Made by a program: the position numbers and the translations under genes. The notes under the pieces are model-generated. The model searched no databases, had not been told where the DNA came from, and saw only the letters and a program-made list of their open reading frames with translations. This document shows positions 7,889-15,932 of a stretch of 16,428 nucleotides of DNA, piece after piece; position 1 is the stretch's first letter; every line of letters starts with the position of its first letter. The stretch lies in the NCBI GenBank assembly GCA_016256075.1, contig SDVU01000259.1:1-16428 (forward strand). Direction: 5' to 3'. Source of the DNA: Dictyocoela muelleri. Taxonomy: Eukaryota; Microsporidia.

Positions 7889-8336
7889 TAAGCAGATAGA
7901 ACAGTGATTAAAACTCTTTAATGTAAATTTCAAGTATCGAGGGTTGAATCTCGCTGAACTCATATTTAATAAATAATGAGAGAATGGCATCAAGCGGTCA
8001 AAAAATATAGAAATATAACAATAATTTACAGCTGCTCCAGTGTGGTATAGCTGATTAAGACTTGGTCTTATATAAAAATAGAATGGAAGCCCTACTAGGT
8101 GTGGAGATGAATTTTTGAAATATCAATAAAATCAATAGTAAAGATAAAAATTCATTAAAAGCCATTAAATATCTCTATCCGGTTGAGTCATTGATTAAAC
8201 AAAATTCGAGTTATCAGCTAGCTTCTGTGTAGCTTAGGAAGTGACGTATAATCGGAACGCTAAGAACCAAAAGGTCTCGGATCCACGTTAGGAGATAACT
8301 TTCCGGGTTGGCCGCTATGAATGTTGTCAGAATGTA
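7889..8336 (+). mobile_element. tRNA-derived SINE, copy 1 (old)
   Basis: It aligns along its whole length with the better-preserved copy at 15470-15932 (reverse strand). Eroded pol III boxes are visible: A box TAGAACAGTGA at 7897-7907 and B box GGTTGAATCT near 7942-7951. Next comes TTTAATAAATAATGAGAGAATG, a shared body. It includes a 32-bp stretch at about 8036-8070 (centre GTATAGCTGATTAAGAC) that is identical in copy 2. The 3' part ends in CCGGGTTGGCCGCTATGAATG, then GTTGTCAG. The hexanucleotide-rich middle of copy 2 (its GTGCGGCAACGCATC hairpin) is missing here. No clear target-site duplication remains. The minus ORFs at 7760-7993 and 8214-8402 are shadows. Confidence 0.85.
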
Positions 8337-8885
8337 TGCAATAATTCCAAATACTTTACAGATCATTTTGATCATGATAGTTGTGTACTCCCCGATTCGC
8401 ATCGGAGGTTGCTAAGAAATAATAAAACGAAGAACTTCCAAAAAAATATATTTATATATTTTTGTTTTTTTATATATCTTTAATCACCAATCAAAACATA
8501 CTTTTCCCTTTATCAACTATTGATTAATAAAGTGTAAGTTATATCCATCAAAACCACTATAATTGCATTTATCATTTACAACACCTCTTTTATAGCCTTT
8601 TAATCATTAAAACTGAATGTTTACCTTTACATTCAGCAATGATAATATTTTTTAGCATCATTTTGATCATTTATATTCTTTTTGGGAATACAGCTCATTG
8701 AAATTGACTTTATTTAAATTATTTGATACAAACTCTTTAAAATTTAATAAATTTTTAGATTTTTTTAATAAAAATCTGAAAATTATTTACTTTATTCGAT
8801 ATGACAGATGGATTCACTTCTTTTCAGATAAAAATATATCATTCAAAAATTGTAATAACAAAAAATTATTTTTAGAAAAAAATAT
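8337..8885. other. AT-rich spacer with an ATG-less open frame
   Basis: From about 8656 to the Merlin tip at 8886 the plus strand is open, including FNKFLDFFNKNLKIIYFIRY and WIHFFSDKNISFKN, but it has no ATG and I recognise no family. It could be a coding remnant hit by the Merlin insertion, or chance. Two smaller features: a hairpin CTGAATGT/ACATTCAG (8613-8620 with 8629-8636), and ATCATTTTGATCAT twice (8362-8375, 8657-8670). Confidence 0.3.
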
Positions 8886-8896
8886 GGTACCACAAT

Positions 8897-9162
8897 GGGT
8901 TAGGGACCCCGAAAAATTGAGATTAAAAAGTATAAATTTAAAAAAACAATAAAATTTTCTGATAATTAATAATCATGGAATAATATTTTTTATTGTTTGT
9001 TATATTACTATATTTAGTATATTTCGCTAAACGAAATATACTAAATATAGTAATATAACAAATAAAAAAATATTATTCCATGATTATTAATTACCATAAA
9101 ATTTTATTGTTTTTTTAAATTTATACTTTTTCTTAATCTCAATTTTTCGGGGTCCCTAACCC
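8897..9162. repeat. Left palindromic arm of second Merlin
   Basis: A 266-bp palindrome from GGGTTAGGGACCCCG to its reverse complement, with halves about 96% identical. The apex is TTTCG-CTAAA-CGAAA near 9022-9036. Both halves carry ATTGAGATTAA and TATAAATTTAAAA, while the right arm has ATTGAGCTTA and TATAAATATAAAA in both halves. Confidence 0.95.
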
Positions 9163-9207
9163 GGGTCATTGATTAAACACCTATATAATGTAATAAATTT
9201 CACCTAT

Positions 9208-10096
9208 ATGTTTAATAGATTAAATTACATGAAAGATTATAAATATCATTTATTTATATCCGAAAATAAAAATATATTAGATCTTTTTCAAGCAATATCG
9301 ATTCCATATTCTAAAAAATGTGAAATTGCAAAAAAAACAATGGAAATTAAAAAATGTGCAAAATATAAAAATTAAAATAGCTTGAAAATGCTCTAAGTGT
9401 AAAAGATATACCAATTTAATGGCGGATTGTTTTTTTAGAAATTCTAAAATTGATCCTTTTATTTTTTTGAGGTTTGCTTTCTATTTCTACAATTAAAATC
9501 ACTTTTCAGCCGATTATATAATGAAAAATTGCAAAATAGGTGAAAATATGTATAAAATTCTGCTTTCTCTTTTAAGAACAAAAATAGTTAAGTTTGTAGA
9601 AAAGAGAAGCGAATGTTGGGTGGAGTATTAAAAGAAGTTCAGATTGATGAAAGTTTCTGGACAAGAAGGCAATATGGATTAGGTATATTAGGTGAGACTG
9701 TTTGGATTTGGGCGCCGTTGAGGAAAAAAACGGGATATTGTTATCTGCAACATGTAAAAAACAGAGATGTTCATACACTTTTGTCTCTAATACATCAGAA
9801 CATTAAACCAAGAAGCTGTGTTGTGTCAGATAAATGGTCAGCATACAATAAAATTATAAAATATTTTCAAGATTCAGTTTGCCATAAATATAATTTTATT
9901 GAGCCTGAAACGAAAGAAAATACTCAATGTATTGAAAATTTATGGCTCATCTAAAAATTTATAACATTATAGTTATAGTATAAATATTAATACGCTTAAG
10001 GATCATTTAAATATATTCATGTTTTTCAGAAACAATAAGAATAACGAATTCAGTGAGTTTCTTGAAATATTATTAAATTTAAATGATTTTATCTAA
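9208..10096 (+). pseudogene. Merlin/IS1595-type transposase, inactivated
   Basis: This is a close relative of the open transposase at 6368-7243. It begins MFNRLNYMKD at 9208, preserves one zinc-ribbon Cys (YSKKC), and stops at 9373-9375 after a frameshift. Another frame continues with KCSKCK and SKIDPFIFLRFAFYF, with stops near 9390 and 9495. It then gives ADYIMKNCKIGENMY to about 9610, where the frame shifts again. The piece at 9613-9954 holds the first two catalytic Asp (VQIDESFW, VVSDKWSAY) and the Glu (CIENLW), then stops. A last piece gives KDHLNIFMFFRNN and SEFLEILLN, ending at 10096. WAPLRKKTG replaces WGAVEKKTG through a local pair of compensating frameshifts. It is thus broken several times while the active-site residues survive. 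Confidence 0.92.
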
Positions 10097-10144
10097 TTTT
10101 ATTTAACTTTATTTTTTTTAAAATAGGTGTTTAATTAATGAACC

Positions 10145-10376
10145 GGGTTATGGACTCTGAAAAATTGAGCTTAAGAAAAAGTATAAATATAAAATAATAA
10201 AAAATTTCTGGTAATTAATAATCTTAAAACATAAATTTTATTATTTGTTATATTACTATATTTAATATAATGAATAAAAAAAAATATTATTCCATGATTA
10301 TTAATTACCAGAAAATTTTATTGTTTTTTTATATTTATACTTTTTCATAAGCTCAATTTTTCGGGGTCCCTAACCC
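10145..10376. repeat. Right palindromic arm of second Merlin, apex deleted
   Basis: A palindrome of about 232 bp whose outer half matches the left arm. At the centre, TATTACTATATTTAATATAA runs straight into TGAATAAAAAAAAATATTATT. The mirror-image apex that the left arm retains is gone, about 35-45 bp. The inner half (GGGTTATGGACTCTG) has drifted more than the outer half (GGGTTAGGGACCCCG). Confidence 0.85.
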
Positions 10377-10627
10377 GCTGTAGTACCGAAAATATATCTT
10401 TTTAATTATCCTGTCCTCGGGTGGGATTGGATTAATTAGGAGTATTTGTAAACCCGTTTTTATTAAGATATTTATGGTAAATGAGTGATTTTATGCTGAT
10501 GTTCTTATTGAAGTTTTATCGTCTTTTTTCCATGTTGATTTTTACAGTAAACCTTCATTTTAGGCGCGATTTTGATTTTTACAAAAAAAAGTCCGCTTAA
10601 AATAAAAGGAGTTTAAAAAGAGGGTTT

Positions 10628-11268
10628 TTATAATAATTTTAGGGATTTTAATTTAAGTAATGAAATAAGACCTTTTATGCCTTTAAGTTTTTCATTATTA
10701 AAAAATATTTCTGGCTGTTTTACAAAATAGAAATTACTTTGATCTACTTCGGAATTATGACAATAATCTTTGATACTTTTAAAAAACAACAAAGTCTCAT
10801 CAAGTGTGAATTTTTAGATTTTTCTGTTTTTAATTCGGAATCTTATGAGCTTTATACGATTAAATTATTTTTTTCATTATATAATTTTTTTGAGTTTCAG
10901 TGTTTACTGGTTTTTTAACCCGTCATTGACTTATAAAAAGACCATTTTTTTGTCTAGTAGCTGGTATTCATTCGCTTTCATCAAATCGTGTTACAGAAAA
11001 TGGTCGAATATCTGATAAAGATGTTCAATTTTAATTTCATAATTGTTTTATCAGTGATTAATTCTGCTTGATTATCATGCATTAATGATTTTCTCCAACA
11101 GTTTATTATTCTATCTTTTGAAAGGTCACACAGGCATACTTTGTAAAATACGAGCATCTCTTAAATTTAATGATTTGTAGAGATTTTCTACTGAAGCTTA
11201 TCCAGTATTCTATTAACGATTGAGAAAGTTGATAATCGAAAAATTAAGCCTTAAAAATTCTAATTATG
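10628..11268 (-). pseudogene. Tigger transposase, C-terminal part
   Basis: This is the downstream piece of the Tigger pseudogene that starts at 13321. Minus-strand frames give DYQLSQSLIEYW and FSRKSLQIIKFKR (a second copy of sequence also present at 12195-12363). They continue with CLCDLSKDRIINCWRKSLMH, then QAELITDKTIMKLKL. Further on come FTLDETLLFFKSIKDY, EVDQSNFYFVKQPEIFF and KGIKGLISLLKLKSLKLL, ending with a stop at 10628-10630. The C-terminal segment after the catalytic domain is poorly conserved among Tiggers, so assignment rests on contiguity with the 12195-13321 piece and position inside the TIRs. Frameshifts and stops are frequent between these blocks. Confidence 0.75.
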
Positions 11269-11473
11269 GCATAGCAATTTTTCGACAAAGTCGAAAAATT
11301 ACAATATTTTTATTGAAAATGCAATTTTCGACAAACCCTTATATATAGATATATTACAATTTTTACTTCAAAAAGAGGCTGTTAAATAATAGTTAACGAT
11401 GATTATATCATAACAAGACAAGAAAAAAAAAATTGCATTTAGCATGGAGATATGTTAGAAGAGACAGTTCAAC

Positions 11474-11730
11474 AACGGGTTGTGACACGTGAAAAAAAAT
11501 TGAAGATAGACAAAGATATTATATTGAAATAACAATATAATCTGCTAGTAAAAAACATCCCAGGCATTTTCCTCGTATTCTCATAATATTAGTATTTCTG
11601 GCATTTTGTGTAGTAAAGAAAACTAGAATAGTAATATGATGTGAATACGTTAAAAATACACCCCGAAAATTCTTTTTTAGTAGATTTATTTGTTATTTCA
11701 ATAAACTTTTTTTTCACCTATACACAAATT
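11474..11730. mobile_element. Solo palindrome resembling a Merlin arm
   Basis: The left tip, AACGGGTTGTGACACGTG followed by an A-run, TTGAAGATAGA and AAAGATA, follows the Merlin arm at 5941 (CGGGTTAGAGACCCGAG, A-run, TTGATGGTAGA, AAAAATA). The two halves pair imperfectly: TATTGAAATAACAA (about 11523-11537) with TTGTTATTTCAATA (about 11690-11703), and CGTATTCTCATAATATTA with its mirror near 11635. The apex is near 11600. The right tip is diverged. It lacks a gene, so it would be a stand-alone foldback MITE of the arm family. Confidence 0.55.
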
Positions 11731-11756
11731 TTTCAGGTGGAATCTCCCGTTTTTAA

Positions 11757-11987
11757 ACGAAAATTAGACCAATAGAGATTATAATTTGTATTTTGCAGGA
11801 AGAAAAACATAGAGTTGAATGTTATTTGAATCATTGCGTACTGGCAAGATCAGACAAAAATTACAATAAAAAAACGTCAAAATTATATAAAGTAATTAGA
11901 AATACTATGATGGATGTAACATTTTCGGAATTTGTGCGTTTATATTTGAAATTTTTATTGTTTAAATATCAAGCAATCATTAATTAA
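11757..11987 (+). other. Open reading frame without family, no upstream ATG
   Basis: An open frame includes EEKHRVECYLNHCVLARSDK and TMMDVTFSEFVRLYLKFLLF before a stop at 11985-11987. No Met occurs until the MM near the middle. TTTTGCAG just before the GAAGAA codons looks like a 3' splice site, which would make it an exon, but nothing else supports splicing. I recognise no domain. Confidence 0.25.
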
Positions 11988-12194
11988 ATATTAAGCCTTC
12001 ATTAATTCATATACCTATTAAGCATTATTATTTAAATGATTGTTTTTCTAAGATTAATTAAAATAATTTAATAATAATTAACTAATTTATAACTATTTTA
12101 TGTTTTTTTTTAAAAAAAAATAATTTTGTCGAAAAAATCTATTTTCGACAAAACCCGAAGCAATATTCCAACTTTGTCGAAAAATTGCATCGGG

Positions 12195-13321
12195 GTTTAT
12201 TATTGTATCTTTTGAAAGGTTACCCAGACATACTTTGTAAAAATAAGAGCGTCTATCGAATTTAATGATTTGTAGAGATTTTCTACTATGGCCTTTTCAG
12301 TATTCTATTAAAGATTGAGAAATTTGATAATCATAAAATTTAGTCTTAAAAATTCTGATTATATCAGTATCAAGAGGATGAAGATTTTATGTGCTATTTT
12401 TTTAACAAAAATAACATTTCAATATTAGTAAGTTCAACAGAAATCTTATGCGAAGTAAAATTATCAGAATAAAAAGGGGTTTTTTGTTTTTAGATCTAAA
12501 TGAGAAATCAATATCTATAACCTACGATTAAATTCATTAGATCTTACTTATGTTGTATTATTGTACATGTAATCACAAAAGAAAGATTTATCGAAATTTT
12601 CAAATAATAAGTATTTTTTGCTTTACCAATTATAAGTTGTTTAAGTTTGTGAGTAACAGTCATATTACATGCTAGCATAGCCGTTATTTTATGCTTATAT
12701 TTTTTTTATTACATTTATTGAACGAGAAATAAGACTTTTTTATGGTGCAAGTTTGAAAAATAAACATATACAATCACAATTATAGATATTAGACGCCTCA
12801 ATTGGTGATTTTGGTTTTAACAACTCTTTAAATTAAAGAAAATCTTGCTTATATACTTAAAAACTCTCACCAGAGCATTGCTTAAGAACGATACCGTGTC
12901 TTTTTTTGAATCTAGATAACCAACCTATTAATGCTTTAAATTCTGGAACACCAGATTCTATTGTGCCCAAATTTTTCTTTTTCATTTCTTTTGAAAAGCT
13001 TAAAGCTTTAACTAATAATATCTTCTCTGGCATAAAATCGCCTTTTATGTAAATTACATCAATCTATTATTTAAGTATACCGTCAAAAATTGTATTTTTT
13101 ATGCTTCTAAGAACATTTTCAAGAGTTCTATTACTTATAAAAGCATTTTTTATTCTGTCTTAATTATCAAAGAATTTTTTTATTGAACACCTATCAAATC
13201 TTTTATTAAATTTAAAAGAAAAAAATTCGGCTATACGTGTGTCAGAAATGTCATTATTTTTTTATATTCGATTATCTCTATTTTTTCTTTATGTGGACAG
13301 CTAATTTACTCTTTTTTTCAT
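12195..13321 (-). pseudogene. pogo/Tigger (CENP-B-like) transposase, N-terminal and catalytic part
   Basis: In order on the minus strand: an N-terminal helix-turn-helix remnant (KEKIEIIEYKK, then SDTRIAEFFSFKFNK, DRIKNAFISNRTLENVLRSI). Next is a CENP-B/Tc5-type HTH (PEKILLVKALSFSKEM, VPEFKALIGWLSRFKKRHGI, KQCSGES; WLSRFKKRHGI near 12888-12920). The DDE_1 catalytic region follows: IYNCDCICLFFKLAP with the first Asp (codon 12773-12775), KHKITAMLACNMTVTHKLKQ, LIIGKAKNTYYLK, FYSDNFTSHKISVELTN with the second Asp (12463-12465), and HPLDTDIIRIFK with the third (12369-12371). The canonical NADETGLFF has become NCDCICLFF. Stops and frameshifts separate the blocks, so it is long dead. After the third Asp the sequence reaches the duplicated stretch and the inserted element. 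DNA binding by two HTHs and nuclear DDD chemistry are family knowledge. Confidence 0.9.
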
Positions 13322-14211
13322 TTTTTTGTCATCATTTTTGGTTTATTTTTTTAAAAAAATGCGAGCTAAAAAATGAGGGTTCCGATTAGAGTGAGAGGTA
13401 ACCAAAATATATAGTTCCAGAAAAAAAAAATCTCGTAAAAAATGAGGGTGCTATTAAAATTCCGGTGCATAAAATAGAGAGTTGACTGTATTTAAGCTAT
13501 CCTTCAGTTCGCCTATTTAGGTGACAAACGCATTTTGTCCATTAAAGAAAAAATACGTTAATTATCGTTTTTTTGGAGGGGGCGAACCTTTAAGAAAAGA
13601 ATCACGGTAGAATTATGATTATTAAAAGTCGAAGAAATGGGAAAATTTTATTATATAAAGGTTATATATATAATTTTTGTGGTATAAATAATGAAAAAAA
13701 CATCCTGTAGATGTAAAAAATGGAAATGTACTGACGCCGCAACTTCAAAAAATGGGATTGTTTATATGAAAAAAATACAATCATTACAATGATTTTGATC
13801 AATACGAAGCTTTGTATCTAAAATATAAACCTATCGAAAAATCTTTTAAAACATATGACAGACAAATAAATATCATAAATTCGGAAATAGGAATAGTAAC
13901 ATTTTTTGTTTCAAAATATCTGCCAGAAAATAAGAGTTTAGTTGATATGATAACAAAAAAAAACGAAAAATGAATATTTTTATTTGCAGTGTACATATTT
14001 CCCGATATAATTAAATCCACTTATTTCTCTGAAAATTTTTTAACTTATGTTCAAGACAATCATATATAAACCGAATTATAATTTTTTCCACGACAACACA
14101 TATTTTACTTTTAGAAAAACGAATGTTAAGTTCTGTGAATGTGCATTTAATTCATTTACATTAGGATTCAACTATATTTACACTATAATGGGCGTGATTT
14201 AATAAAAGTGT

Positions 14212-14846
14212 GTTCCCGGATACTTTGTCTCCACCCCCGACAAAAAAATAAAAATAACTCTTATGAAAGGGACAAAAAAATAATATTATTAATTTTAAAC
14301 ATTTTTTAATTTAAAATTAATTAATTGTCAATTTTATTTAAAATTAATTCATTATAAATTTTATAAAAATTAATAAATTCATAATAAATTGTATAAAAAT
14401 TAATTAATTCATAATAAATTGTATAAAATAAATCAAATATTCATCAAAGAAAACTCTTTTAATCATATACCTAAAAAAGTTTTTTAATATTTTGTTATAT
14501 TGTGGTTTTAAGCATTCCTTTTTTTAAACCAGACCAACTTCTTTATATTGTGTTAGTGTGTATATCAGTTTTAAGAGCGTTCTTAAAGAAATAATTATAA
14601 TGTATATGATATAAAGAGTTTTCTTTGATGAATATTTGATTGATTTTATACAATTTATTATGAATTAATTAATTTTTATAAAATTGATAAATGAATTAAT
14701 TTTAAATAAAATTGATAAATGAATTAATTTTAAATAAAATTGATAATTAATTAATTTTAAATTAAATAAATTTTAAAATTAATGATTTTTTTTGCCACGA
14801 CCATAAGGGTTATTTTTATTTGTCGGAGGCAAAATATCCGGGAACC
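14212..14846. mobile_element. MITE with about 260-bp TIRs and perfect 8-bp target duplication
   Basis: AAAAGTGT flanks the element exactly (14204-14211 and 14847-14854). The left end is GTTCCCGGATACTTTGTCTC; the right end, reverse complemented, is GGTTCCCGGATATTTTGCCT. The TIRs then run inward for about 260 bp (to about 14480, and from about 14590) through a shared AAAAATAACTCTTATG-like block and AT-rich repeats to AAAGAAAACTCTTT. About 110 bp of unique centre has no gene. It sits inside the MULE pseudogene, between the first Asp motif and VYVLMKNLSK. The 8-bp duplication and GGT...CCCGG tip agree with Merlin-type mobilisation; this link is inference. Confidence 0.92.
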
Positions 14847-15469
14847 AAAAGTGTTTTCTATTAGTATATGTTTTAATGAAAAATCTGTCTAAACAATCAT
14901 ATTTAGCTGCTTTTAATTATATAAATTAACGTATTAATAACAAACCTAAATTTATAAGTATTTATTTTCAAATGATCGCATTTACAGCTTTAAAGAAAAT
15001 ATTTGTAAATTTGGAAATTTACGGCTGTTCTTTTTTCATTTATTTCAAATTTTATTCCGAAAATTAAAAAAAATAATCTTGTCGCATTATATAAGACAAA
15101 TCAATACATTATAGAGGCATTTCGCATGATACTACCGTTATCATTTGTTTTAGTTTCTGATGTAAATTTTGAAATTAAAAAACCTGATTATTATTTTTCA
15201 AACAATAAGAACATTCATGGATTGAAAATTTTATGTGATGATTTTAATAATTTATATTTTTAATGAAGATAATAAGGATAATTTAAATCCGAAAAATGTT
15301 TTTTAATTTATTTTTGGTCAGTATTCAATAGAAAACTAAATAAAATCCTTAAGACTGATAATTGCTTAGAAGGTTACCACAGATCATTGAATAATAATTT
15401 ATAAAAGCGTACTAAGCCTAATGAAAAAAACATCTTTGGCGTTTTTTTTCATTGAAATAAAAGGTGTTT

Positions 15470-15932
15470 ATATATTATATTACATGCTGACAACATCCAT
15501 AGCTGCCAACCCGGAGAGTTGTCTCCAACCATAGTCTTATGACCTTTGGTTCCTGGTGTTCCAATAATACGTCACTTCATAAGCTACCCGAAAGCCAGCT
15601 GTATACGCGATTTTCGTTTTATCAATGACTCGGCAGGATACTGATAATTAGAGGCTTTTTCATATAATTTTATTATCACTACTTTTTGCCGAGATGCGTT
15701 GCCGCACTCATCTCCACACCTAGGATAGTCTCTTCTACTTCATTTTCATATTAGACCAAGTCTTAATCAGCTATACCACACTGGAACAACTGTATTTTAT
15801 ACTATATTTCTGTAGTTTTTAACCGATTAATGTCATTCCCTCATTATTTATTAAAGAGTGACGTCAGCGGGATTCGAACCAAGATACTAAAATATTACAT
15901 CCAAGAGTGTTAACCACTGAGCTATCTGGCTC
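15470..15932 (-). mobile_element. tRNA-derived SINE, copy 2, with 17-bp target duplication
   Basis: TGAAATAAAAGGTGTTT flanks the element exactly (15453-15469 and 15933-15949), a retroposition signature. On the minus strand it starts GAGCCAGATAGCTCAGTGG. The A box TAGCTCAGTGG (15914-15924) and B box GGTTCGAATCC (15870-15880) are both perfect pol III consensus. The head does not fold into a proper tRNA (no anticodon or T stem pairing), so it is not a tRNA gene. A unique body of about 370 bp follows, with a 32-bp core shared exactly with copy 1 (near 15753-15786), a hairpin TGCG-GCAA-CGCA, and a 3' hairpin GGAGA-CAAC-TCTCC. It ends GTTGTCAGCATGT plus an AATATAATATATA tail instead of poly(A). It is inserted in the MULE pseudogene after FGVFFH. 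Confidence 0.93.

Larger units (their letters stand above)
8886..10387 (+). mobile_element. Second Merlin element with palindromic arms, decayed
   Basis: Architecture is as in the copy at 5933, but on the plus strand. It starts with tip GGTACCACAATGGGTTAGGG, then the left palindrome and an inner motif TCATTGATTAAACACCTAT. The transposase pseudogene follows, then ATAGGTGTTTAATTAATGA, the right palindrome, and a tip whose reverse complement is GGTACTACAGCGGGTTAGGG. Outside the tips, AAAAATAT (8878-8885) and GAAAATAT (10388-10395) match 7 of 8, as expected of an 8-bp Merlin target duplication. The arm bodies differ in sequence from those of the copy at 5933, although the tips, inner motifs and transposases are clearly related. 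It is therefore a distinct subfamily. Confidence 0.85.
11274..12188. mobile_element. TIR element with GCAATTTTTCGACAAAGT ends, inside Tigger
   Basis: The left end, GCAATTTTTCGACAAAGT (11274-11291), is exactly inverted at the right end (about 12171-12188). Weaker matching continues for another 45 bp with a second GCAATTTTCGACAAACCC-like motif on each side (11321-11338 and about 12128-12160). The left tip forms a hairpin, TTTTTCGAC-AAA-GTCGAAAAA. No transposase is recognisable. The element contains a palindromic insert at 11474-11730 and an open frame at 11757-11987, making three nested layers with Tigger. Confidence 0.75.
11101..12363 (+). repeat. 168-bp direct repeats exactly bracketing an insert in Tigger
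   Basis: 11101-11268 and 12195-12363 are about 86% identical. Both encode the same stretch of the Tigger transposase on the minus strand (FYDYQISQSLIEY and onward). Similarity begins and ends at the edges of the TIR element at 11274-12188, so the target was duplicated around the insert. A duplication this long is not a normal transposition footprint. Confidence 0.85.
10545..13488 (-). mobile_element. pogo/Tigger-type element, decayed, with TA duplications
   Basis: The right terminus, read inward, is CAGTCAACTCTCTATTTTAT followed by GCACCGG (13488 leftward). The left terminus is CAGTAAACCTTCATTTTAGG then CGCGATTTTGATTTTTAC (10545 rightward). These match as about 40-bp imperfect TIRs starting CAGT. 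TA flanks both ends (10543-10544 and 13489-13490), the standard target duplication of the Tc1/mariner-pogo superfamily. The transposase pseudogene occupies the interior on the minus strand and is split by a second element at about 11274-12188. Without that insert and its flanking duplication the element would be about 1.9 kb. Confidence 0.88.

Noticed and set aside
8214-8402. Minus-strand ORF with a membrane-like segment
   Set aside because: It lies antisense across the 3' part of SINE copy 1 and is not conserved in copy 2.
8362-8670. Insertion of about 280 bp flanked by ATCATTTTGATCAT
   Set aside because: The 14-mer is nearly self-complementary and AT-rich, the interval has no TIRs or tail, and a similar motif occurs at 13788, so it is not convincing.
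8187-9176. GTCATTGATTAAACA shared by SINE copy 1 and the inner flank of the second Merlin
   Set aside because: SINE copy 2 reads GTCATTGATAAAACG here, and the other Merlin has a different inner motif, so this is probably chance in AT-rich DNA.
13799-14020. Minus-strand ORF
   Set aside because: It is antisense to the FLYWCH-MULE coding remnant, which has clear family motifs.
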